A DNA stretch of 28,792 nt from Coemansia sp. RSA 922 (taxonomy: Eukaryota > Kickxellomycota > Kickxellomycetes > Kickxellales > Kickxellaceae). Below are positions 21,082 through 28,792 of this stretch, piece after piece (the first letter of the stretch is position 1; each line of letters begins with the position of its first letter). Location: positions 1-28,792 of the forward strand of contig JANBQS010000173.1 of the NCBI GenBank assembly GCA_027577415.1, written 5' to 3'. Below the pieces are notes generated by a model. It did no database searches. It had not been told where the DNA came from and saw only the letters and a program-made list of their open reading frames with translations. Both the position numbers and the translations under genes were made by a program.

Positions 21082-22880
21082 ATGAGAATCGTTGACAAGC
21101 TGAAGCAAGCGGAAGAAAGCGGTTTACCGTACTTTTCGTTCGAGTACTTTCCACCAAAGACCGAACAGGTAAGAACGAGATAAATTATTTTTTTTGTCGT
21201 TTAGAATTCGCTTTTTTTTTACTAAATGCTTTTTTCTTCACTAAATAGGGTCTTGTTAACTTGTATGACCGTATTGAGCGCATGGGTCGAACAGGACCGG
21301 CGTTTGTTGCAGTGACGTGGGGTGCCGGTGGAGCTACAGCGCAGCGTACTTTGGAGCTGAGCGAAGCGTGTCAGGGTATTTTTGGACTAGATACGCTGAT
21401 GCACATTACGTGCACGAACATGGACCGCGACCAAGTAGACCAGGCGCTAGCAGGAGCACGCTCTGCCGGCGTGCGCAATATCCTGGCCTTGCGAGGAGAC
21501 GCGCCGCGCGGGGATGAGTTCTGGTCGGCTTGTTCAGGCGGGTTCACTCATGCTGTCGATTTGGTCCGGTATGTGAGGGAGACTCACGGGGACTACTTTT
21601 GTATCGGCGTGGCTGGGTACCCGGAGGGTCACTCTGAGAGCACTGATCCGGCTCAAGATCTCGAGTATTTGGCGGAGAAAGTCAGGGCGGGAGCTGACTT
21701 TGTCGTATCGCAGCTTGTCTACGATGCTGATATATTTATTGACTGGCTTCAGAGATGTAGAGATGTGGGTATCGCTTGTCCTGTTGTTCCTGGAGTATTG
21801 CCCGTTCAGTCTTATCAGTCTTTTAGGCGCCTCGTTCATCTGACAAAGGTCGCTGTGCCTGAGGCCTTGCGTCAGGCGTTGGACGATGTGCGAGCTAATG
21901 ACCAGGCTGTCAAGGATCTGGGCGTTGAGCATGCTGTTGCTACGGTGCGTAAACTGCAGGCGGCTGGCGTGAGTGGTGTGCATATTACTACGCTCAATCT
22001 GGAGAACACTGTTATGAGAGTACTCTCTGCCTTGGATCTCGGTTCCGAGGCACGGCGTCTGACGCCTCGTATATCGGCTACTCAGACTGAGCCCAGTAAT
22101 GTGGTTCCAGGAGCATGGGACGACTTTCCTAACGGGCGCTGGGGCGATGCTCGGTCGCCTGCGTTTGGAAATTTGGGCTCCTATGTGAGCACCTACGGCA
22201 CTGCCATGCAAAAGATCGATTCCGGGGGCAGTGCTTGGGGCGAACCTACGGAGATAGACCATATATCCGAGCTGTTTGTTGGGTACGTTGAGGGCTCAGT
22301 AGCATCGCTGCCGTGGAGCGATGAGCCGTTGTTGGCGGAGACGCAGAGGATCAAAGATGAGTTGGTTCGGGTCAATCGCCTGGGATTTTGGACATTGGCT
22401 AGTCAGCCTGCTTTGGATGGAGCTGCGAGCGATGATCTGACGTACGGGTGGGGTCCTCGTGGAGGATACATATACCAAAAGGCCTTTGTCGAGTGTTTTG
22501 TGCACACGGCAATGTTCCCAGCCTTTTTGTCGCGCTTGCAGTCTGCCTCTCCTCGTATCACTTACTATGCGTCTAATAGGGCTGGTGACTTTGTTACTAA
22601 TGCTTATAGCGGTCCTCAGGGGGACGGTGGCGCCGTTACTGCTCTGACTTGGGGCGTGTTTCCGGGTCGCGCTGTGGTGCAGCCTACGTTGATTGACAAG
22701 ATGAACTTTTTGGCATGGCGCACTGAGGCCTTTCATACTTGGGAGGAGTGGGCGGCTGTTTTCCCAAAGGATAGTCCTCAGGAGCTGTTCCTAAGGGAGA
22801 TGGCTGACAAGTGCTGGCTAGTTAATGTTGTCGATAACGAGTATCGAAATGCGGATGCTATTTGGAATATGTTCCAGTGA
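21082..22880 (+). CDS. MET13: Methylenetetrahydrofolate reductase, two exons
   Basis: This enzyme reduces 5,10-methylene-THF to 5-methyl-THF with FAD and NAD(P)H, supplying methionine synthesis in the cytosol. Exon one (21082-21168) encodes 29 residues, intron 21169-21248 (80 nt, GTAAGA, TACTAAA, AATAG) follows, and exon two runs to 22880, 572 residues in total. FSFEYFPPKT carries the catalytic Glu at 21. VTWGAGG, HITCTNM and NILALRGDAP (Asp 113) form the FAD/folate site of the N-terminal TIM barrel. The C-terminal half (from about 305, starting with GRWGDARSPAFG) is the eukaryotic regulatory domain that binds S-adenosylmethionine. Length and the first-exon sequence are closer to yeast Met13 than Met12, but many fungi have two copies and orthology is not proven. 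The upstream gene ends only 138 bases away. Confidence 0.93.
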
Positions 22881-23039
22881 TTGATTTTTTTTTATGTCCA
22901 CCAGGGGATTGGGGGAGAAGGAGGCAAATGTCAAAGCGTTGTGCGACCGTAAATAGGGAGAGAGCAAAAGCAGTGCTTGGCTTCTTTTTTATTTTTCCAC
23001 TTTCTATTTATACTTTTTTTTATATACTTTTTTTTTATT

Positions 23040-24416
23040 ATGCAACCACCAGAGCAAATTACACAGGAGGACGAGGATAGACATACGCCGGCTGTTTCGG
23101 TTGAGGACGAAAGACGTACGCCGCTGCTGTCCTCTTCGCCTGCAAAGAAGAAGCAAGAGTACCGTTTAAAGGATATACAATGGCGCGACACACGTACTGG
23201 TAGACTACGTAACGTAAAGATAGTGACGCAGAACGAGAACGGACCATGTCCACTCATAGCGCTCATCAACGTGCTCACCTTAAGTACCAACCTTGTTATT
23301 GGCGGAGTCAGTAAGCGCACGACTACGGACGAGGAGCTGATGGGGCTGCTGGCGAACCACCTGCTTTTGCGTACGGAGCCGCCTAGTGCGTACGACGTGG
23401 GCAATAGCGGCGGGGAGTCGGTACCGGCTGAGCACGATGTCAACGCGGTTCTCTCGTTGTTGCCTACGTTGAGTAAAGGGCTGGACGTTGATCTGCAATT
23501 TTCGCATATTTATGATTTTGCTACTACGCCGGCGTCTTTACTGTTTCGCGCGTTTGGCGTGGATCTGGTTCATGGCTGGGTGGTTGATCCGGAGGATGGG
23601 GTGGCGGGGATACTTTTGGACGAGTGTCGGAATAGCTACGAGGGAGCTGTAGAGTTTATCTTTGCTGCTGACGAACTTAGCGGTGGCCATGTAGTAGGGG
23701 GCGGTGACCAGAGTCGAGTGTTGTCTGATGCTCAGAGTCGTACGGTGTCAAAGGCGATTCAGCTTAATGAGTGGATGAACACGAACGCTACTCAGCTTAC
23801 TGACTGTGGGTTGCATAATTTGGGTACTATGTTGCCTGGTAACCACCTTTGTGTGTTGTTTAGGAATAACCATTTCTCTACTTTGTTTCGACGGGGAACT
23901 GGCGAGCTCTATATCCTGTGTACCGATGATGTGGTAGCTGGCGATGAGCGTATTGTGTGGGAGACCCTGAGTGATGTCAGACAGACGTCGGCTAGGTTCC
24001 TTGACTCTGGGTTTCAGCCGCTTGATAGGCCAAGAAGGGAGTCGACTGAGGACTATGTCTGTGAGTCGTCTGATAATAGGGCTAGTGAGCAGATCGACGA
24101 GGATTATGCGTTGGCGCTTAGACTTCATGAGGAGGAGAGGAACGATGGGCAGAGGAAGAACCTGCAGGTTAGGCAGCAGGATAGGCTACCGCCGGGAATG
24201 GACGTCAAGAAACATAGTCAGCTCTATGGTGTACCTGTCGTTACTCGTGAGGGCGAGGGCCGCTTAGCTAGAGCTATTTATCGGTCAGAGTCGGATGAGA
24301 ACTTTTCGCGTCGGATGACTGACGCCTTTCTTCCTCATGAAGCTGCTGCCGCTAAGGCTAAACAACAAAGACCCAGAGACAAATCTAGCGATAGTGATAG
24401 ATGTGTGATCTGTTAG
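23040..24416 (+). CDS. MINDY-family (FAM63) K48-linkage deubiquitinase
   Basis: The ATG at 23040 is preferred over the open frame from 22977, whose extra 21 residues are translated T-tracts of the promoter. The 458-residue protein has the MINDY catalytic signature VTQNENGPCPLIALINVL (Gln 64, catalytic Cys 70) and VLFRNNHFSTLF with His 278, followed by ILCTDD and IVWETL. Residues 353-366 (DEDYALALRLHEEE) form a ubiquitin-interacting helix of the kind used by MINDY enzymes to grip long K48 chains. The protein ends in Cys-Val-Ile-Cys, a possible CaaX prenylation box, which would place it on membranes. Family members trim K48-linked polyubiquitin chains. There is no intron. It sits 159 bases after MTHFR and 92 bases before the MAPKK gene. 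Confidence 0.9.
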   Translation: MQPPEQITQEDEDRHTPAVSVEDERRTPLLSSSPAKKKQEYRLKDIQWRDTRTGRLRNVKIVTQNENGPCPLIALINVLTLSTNLVIGGVSKRTTTDEELMGLLANHLLLRTEPPSAYDVGNSGGESVPAEHDVNAVLSLLPTLSKGLDVDLQFSHIYDFATTPASLLFRAFGVDLVHGWVVDPEDGVAGILLDECRNSYEGAVEFIFAADELSGGHVVGGGDQSRVLSDAQSRTVSKAIQLNEWMNTNATQLTDCGLHNLGTMLPGNHLCVLFRNNHFSTLFRRGTGELYILCTDDVVAGDERIVWETLSDVRQTSARFLDSGFQPLDRPRRESTEDYVCESSDNRASEQIDEDYALALRLHEEERNDGQRKNLQVRQQDRLPPGMDVKKHSQLYGVPVVTREGEGRLARAIYRSESDENFSRRMTDAFLPHEAAAAKAKQQRPRDKSSDSDRCVIC

Positions 24417-24508
24417 TATCCCCCCCCCCAATCCCTTTTTTTTTCTTGTACTCTTTTTCTTTTTCTTTTCTTTATTTATCAAATTTTTTTATTTTTATTT
24501 TTTAAGCA

Positions 24509-25750
24509 ATGGCTTCATCTCTAAATCGATCAAATGCTACTTCTACTCGGGCACCAGGAGGTACCCGTCCTTTGCCTCCACGACTCTATACATCGACTAC
24601 ACCAAGAGGCCAGCCACCGCCACCAGTACTTTTGCCTAGACTACATATTCCACTACAATTGCCTCGGGTGCAGACGGACAACCTACCTTTATCGAGTGGA
24701 GACCAAGCAGCACGTCAGCAATCGCGTGAAGTGCACGACCTAGGAATATCTACATCGGCGATATCTCAACCGACAGTGACAGAAATGTCAAACCAACTAG
24801 GGCAATTAGCACTCTCGCCTTCGCGGACACCTGGTACACCATCAAGGGACGATGAGGAGGAGTATAGTTTGAGTGACTCGACTATCAAAGTTATGCGTAA
24901 ACTGGGCGAGGGGTCAGTCGGCACAGTGCATAAAATAGAGTACCTGCCGACACGCAAGATAATGGCGCGTAAACTGATGGCCGTATACCCTGACGCTACA
25001 AACCATCGTCAGATAATGAGGGAGCTCAAATTACTTAAACAATGTCAGAGTCCCTATATCGTGAAATACTTTGGCGCTTATTTCTCGGCCGACGACGACG
25101 GCCAGTCTATCGCCATTTGTATGGAGTACTGCGAGGGAGGTAGCCTAGAGTCTGTCTATAAGCGTGTGGCCAAGCTTAACGCCCACATTGGCGAGGGCGT
25201 TCTGGGTCAAGTCGCATTGGCCGTGCTCAACGGACTAGTACACTTGCATTCGTATAGGGTTATACATAGGGACGTCAAGCCGTCGAATATCTTGGTTACC
25301 GGTAGAGGAGAGATCAAGTTATGCGATTTTGGCGTATCGGGCGAACTAGTAGACTCTATTGCTCAGACATTCGTTGGTACCAGTTATTACATGGCTCCCG
25401 AGCGTATCCAAGGCGATCGTTACGCAGTACAGTCAGATATCTGGTCGCTAGGACTCACACTCATCGAAGTATCTCAGAACCAGTTCCCGTTCCCACCGCC
25501 TGGTCACCCACAGCTCTCGGTTATAGAGTTGTTGGAGTATATTATACATATGCCGGTTCCCGAAATGGACGCTACAAAGTTCTCAAAGGACTGTTGCGAT
25601 TTCGTTAGACGCTGTCTTTTCAAGGATCCAAAGGACAGACCAACTCCAACCCAGTTATTGGATCATCCGTTTATCGTCAAGGCTGCTTCTAAAAAACTTG
25701 ACCTCAAATCTTGGATTGAGCGCGTTTGGGGCGTCCCCGCCAAGAAGTAA
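24509..25750 (+). CDS. MKK1: MAP kinase kinase, cell-wall-integrity (Mkk1/Pek1) type
   Basis: This single-exon protein of 413 residues has a disordered Pro/Ser-rich N-terminus (1-125) and a complete kinase domain. Visible are the glycine loop GEGSVG (133-138), catalytic Lys 155, HRD (253-255, with Lys 257 and Asn 260), DFG (273-275) and the activation segment ELVDSIAQTFVGTSYYMAPE. Ser 283 and Thr 287 are the sites a MAPKKK would phosphorylate. GTSYYMAPERIQG, IWSLGLTLIEV and IELLEYIIHMP resemble fission yeast Pek1 and budding yeast Mkk1/2 more than Ste7 or Pbs2. It would activate a Slt2/Pmk1-type MAPK in cell-wall stress signalling. The symbol reflects this subfamily assignment, which is from memory of motifs, not a tree. 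The upstream gap is only 92 bases and is T-rich. Confidence 0.88.
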   Translation: MASSLNRSNATSTRAPGGTRPLPPRLYTSTTPRGQPPPPVLLPRLHIPLQLPRVQTDNLPLSSGDQAARQQSREVHDLGISTSAISQPTVTEMSNQLGQLALSPSRTPGTPSRDDEEEYSLSDSTIKVMRKLGEGSVGTVHKIEYLPTRKIMARKLMAVYPDATNHRQIMRELKLLKQCQSPYIVKYFGAYFSADDDGQSIAICMEYCEGGSLESVYKRVAKLNAHIGEGVLGQVALAVLNGLVHLHSYRVIHRDVKPSNILVTGRGEIKLCDFGVSGELVDSIAQTFVGTSYYMAPERIQGDRYAVQSDIWSLGLTLIEVSQNQFPFPPPGHPQLSVIELLEYIIHMPVPEMDATKFSKDCCDFVRRCLFKDPKDRPTPTQLLDHPFIVKAASKKLDLKSWIERVWGVPAKK

Positions 25751-26155
25751 CTATTATAGACTATTTTTTTGTTTGTCATAAAGTAGACTCTGAACATGAA
25801 GAATAAGAAAAAACCGTATAAAAGAGGGATATAAAAAGAGGGAAGCGTAAAAAAGATAAGGGATAAAGGAAAAAAAAGCATAAACCAAGATCAATATATG
25901 GCAACTTGTTGCTTTTATATTGTCTTTGTTGTTATTTGCTTGGTAGTTAAGAGTCAGAGAGATAGAGAGAAATAAATAGAAATAAAGAAATAAAGAAATA
26001 AAGAAACAGAGGAACATGCCCAGAGTATGTGTGTGTGTGTGCCAAAAGAAAATCGTACAAAAAATTCGTGAAAGGAAATCTTGTACAAAAAAAGAAATAG
26101 AAAAAAATAGACTTTTTTTCTTTCTCTTTCTCTTTTTCTTTTTTTCTCCAGTTGC
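25751..26155. other. Convergent intergenic spacer with simple repeats
   Basis: This 405-base gap lies between the convergent MAPKK and cyclin genes. It is AT-rich and holds an AAATAAAG tandem repeat at 25970-26006, a GT run at about 26026-26040 and a CT-rich tract at 26110-26150. AATAAA motifs inside the tandem repeat could serve MAPKK polyadenylation. No gene is seen. Confidence 0.6.
25970..26006 (+). repeat. AAATAAAG microsatellite
   Basis: Three exact 8-base units (25980-26003) are preceded by AAATAAATAG and followed by AAAC. It is an ordinary low-complexity repeat, notable only for supplying AATAAA motifs. Confidence 0.85.
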
Positions 26156-28632
26156 CTAGTCTACAATAGACGTGGCAATATGAGGCACATTGATCGGCTG
26201 GGTAAACTTTCGGGCACGCAGGGCACTAGCGACAATCTGGTCTTGAATCTGAACCGTTGGTAACTCTGCACTGTATCCTGATGATACCATGGGAGTCGAT
26301 ACGGCAGTAGATCCCGTCGATAGCGCGTCCAGACGTTGGGCAAGCATGGCCCTCTGCGCCTTGGCGAAATGCTGATCAGCAGCAGTCGACGACAAGGGCG
26401 GAGTAAGAGGAGTCATAGGCATAACGCTGGCAGACGCAGCCTTGACCATGTCGCAGCCAACACTACTGACAGAGCGGCTAGCTGGATCGCAGACCATAAG
26501 ACGACCGTTGCGCATGCCGGAGCGAGCCAGCAGACGGTGAAACTTGTCGTAAACGGCCTTGTCAACATACAGCCTGTAGTCGATCATATTCAGGAAGCCG
26601 CGCTCCATGTCGCCGAGCTGCTCCAGGGGAAGCTTGGTAAACTTGTTCCACGCCTTGTTCGCATACGAGCGATCGTACATGAATTTGGAAGCGCACATCA
26701 GCGCCGCCACAAACATGCGCCGACCACACATAGTCACGTCTGACTTGGGCTTGGTTGCTGGTGCCTTCGCCGACTGCTCCTGGTGAGCAGCAGCAGAGGG
26801 AGTGGCACTTGTAGCACTGGGTTTGTCGCCGGTTGCAGGGGCGACAAATGTGCGATACGAGTTGGGCAGCGTGGCCGTCGTGCCGGCAATCAAGCGCTTG
26901 CTTTGCGGTGTCAGTGGCGTGATCATGTTGTTCCCCAACAGCTGCTGCTTGTCCATGGGCAGGTAGACGGCTTGGCCGCTGCGCACGCTGTCGGCCGGAG
27001 TAATGGGGCTTTCAGCAATGCTGTCGAGCGGCGAGCTCAGCATACCCTCAGCAGTGGCAGTGAGACCGTGAGTGGTGGTGGCAGTAGTGGTAGTAGTTCG
27101 GATGCCCGTGGGAGACAGGGCAACGGGAGACAGAGGCGGGGTGCCGACGTCAGGGCGCGACAGAGCGTGGTGCTGAGAACCCTGCGTTTGGGCCAGGGCG
27201 AGAAGGCGCTGCTGCTGTTGGTCGTGCTGATAGTACTGCTCCTCCTCCTTCTTTTGGCGCGCGGCACGCTGCTTGGACTGGATGATGGACTTTGCGCGGA
27301 GCAAGTAGAACATGCACAGCTCGAGGGCATCAATGCCCAGGCGGGACTGGCGATGGGTCTCTGCTACAAAGCATCTCAGCGAGCACAGCAAAGTGCTCTG
27401 CGAGTTGGAGTGGTTGGGCCAGATGCTCTCGATAATGACACAGGCGATATCTAACCAAATACAGAGCAAGTCACAAGAATTAGTAGCGGGCAATAAAGTA
27501 CACACACCAACCATCCTGGTCACATCCTGACCAGCTCGCTCTCAAGGAGAGCCATGTGTGGGTCATATAGGCAAGGCAAGCCAGGTGGCGGCGGCGAGCA
27601 GGGCAAGTGCGGCGCATGGAGAAATCAAGACGAGGCAGTAAGAATAAGGAATGCTGCGGCAAGAGGTGAAAAAAGTCCGCACATCACGTGAAGTGCAAAT
27701 TCAGCCACTGCCACACACACAACAGGCAAGCGCTTTTGGTCACGTTCCAAGCGAGAACCACGAATGCTCAGATAGCAAAAGAAAGGGAAAAAAAAAACAA
27801 CAGGCGATTGTGCACAGTGGAGAGATGAGATGTTGAACTTACCGTATACCTTGTCGAGCTCAAGGGCCTCGCGCACAATACCTTGCGCGCAAGCACCAGC
27901 GGCAGCGAAGGCTGGGGCCGTAGTGGTCTCAGTGGGCGCAGTTGCAGTGCGCACAAAGCGGGCCATCGGGTCCAGGGGAGCTGCAGACTGCTGCTGCTGC
28001 TGGAGCTGGATCTGGAACTGAGCCAGCTGGTGGTGGTAGTGCTTAGCGTCGGCACTGTGCGACCGGGTCATGGCCGAGGGCAGGGTCATGCGGTGGGCGG
28101 CTGCCAGGGCCGGGGCAGCCGACGCGGCGGCGGCCACAGCTGCGGCGGCGGGGTTGAGCAAGTCGGTGATACGCAGGCCTGAGCTCGGCTGCTGGCCAGC
28201 GCAAAGGCGCTTGTGGTTGCTCTGCTCCCGCGCATCAACGACCGCCAGGGCCTTGGCTCGGCCCTCGTCGGCATCGACGTCAGCGCTGCCGGCGCTTGGG
28301 CGAGCGGTGGTGATGGACAGCGCGTGCGTGCGCTTCTGCCCAGCGTTGTTGTTGTTGTGGGTGTGGGTATTCGTTGCTGGGCGCTGCTGAGGCAGACCCG
28401 AATATTCATATACGCGTGTTAGTGCCGCCGACTCGTAGTTGTTGACTGTGGTTGTCAGAGTCGCCGCGGGCTTTTGAACTTGCTGCTGCTGCTGGTACCA
28501 CCCGCCTACATGCAGCGTCAGGTTGCCACTGCTGCCCGAACCCAGCTGCAAGCTGGGCCCAGTCACTGCGGCTTCCTGGCGGTGTAGACGGGTGCTAGGT
28601 TCTATCGTAAACGTTGCTGCGTGCGACACCAT
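26156..28632 (-). CDS. PHO80/PCL-type cyclin with split cyclin box, two exons
   Basis: ATG at 28632 opens exon one (28632-27843), which ends at a GTAAGT donor. The intron runs 27842-27451 (392 nt, branch CTACTAATT, acceptor GGTTAG) and exon two 27450-26156. Phases match and give 694 residues. Exon one is disordered with Gln, Ala and Thr runs and a LRITDLLNP motif. Exon two starts with the cyclin fold: DIACVIIESIWPNH, then CFVAETHRQSRLG and LELCMFYLLRAK. About 180 residues of low complexity with many SP/TP sites (323-503) follow before the fold resumes with CGRRMFVAALMCASKFMYDR, NKAWNKFTKLPLEQL and MERGFLNMIDYRLYV. These are hallmarks of Pho85-partner cyclins (Pcl/Clg1 group). It likely binds a Pho85/Cdk5-type kinase. 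The tail after 575 is again disordered. Which Pcl subfamily it belongs to is uncertain. Confidence 0.82.
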
Positions 28633-28776
28633 GGTTTAGGTTATTAGACGGTTGGGTTGGTCAAAACAGGTCGAAATTGTAGTGTCAGAAGAGAGTAACT
28701 GAAGAAAAAGAAATAAAAAAGGCGAGATTGCAGCTAACAAATGTGCGTTGTTGTAGTGGCTGCGAATGTAGTAGTG

Positions 28777-28783
28777 TATATAT
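28777..28783 (-). promoter_or_regulatory. TATA-like box of the cyclin gene
   Basis: ATATATA on the minus strand lies about 145 bases before the ATG at 28632, close to the window edge, so the rest of the promoter cannot be seen. Confidence 0.35.
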
Positions 28784-28792
28784 GATTTCTTA

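Overview
The window looks like nuclear DNA of a filamentous fungus, most likely an early-diverging (zygomycete-grade) lineage. Several genes carry short spliceosomal introns with GTAAGT or GTATGT donors, TACTAAY-type branch points and TAG/CAG acceptors, TATA-like boxes sit 100-220 bases before start codons, and the recognisable proteins are typical fungal housekeeping and signalling proteins. No species can be named from the sequence alone.

The left half (1 to about 15,000) is gene-poor. It holds a gene for a hypothetical protein with two SUMO-interaction-like motifs (915-2592, reading frame broken twice), a possible small spliced gene (5830-6237), a small two-exon gene (7039-7490), a 740-bp imperfect palindrome whose outer arms both carry non-LTR retrotransposon reverse-transcriptase fragments (RT remnant 7755-8169 on the minus strand, foldback 8096-8836), and a minus-strand C2H2 zinc-finger gene (10307-12127) that contains an inverted duplication inside its coding region. 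The long stretches in between hold only small or decayed open frames and a dispersed 46-bp repeat (32-77 and 14523-14568).

The right half (about 15,000-28,700) is compact. Six genes run on the plus strand: a signal-anchored membrane protein with a tandem 46-residue repeat (15076-17280), mitochondrial initiation factor IF-3 (17532-18365), an SLC45/SUT-type sugar:cation symporter (18785-20943, two introns), methylenetetrahydrofolate reductase (21082-22880, one intron), a MINDY-family deubiquitinase (23040-24416) and a cell-wall-integrity type MAP kinase kinase (24509-25750). The last four are separated by only 92-159 bases. A convergent minus-strand gene encodes a PHO80/PCL-type cyclin with a large insertion (26156-28632).

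The genes do not form one pathway. The right side is an ordinary block of core fungal genes covering one-carbon metabolism, mitochondrial translation, ubiquitin editing, MAPK signalling, a Pho85-type cyclin and sugar uptake. The most unusual structures are the RT-flanked foldback, the inverted coding duplication in the zinc-finger gene, and a perfect 32-bp palindrome between branch point and acceptor of an intron. I found no convincing new multi-gene system, CRISPR array, rRNA or tRNA gene. All splice models are read from sequence only and have no transcript support.
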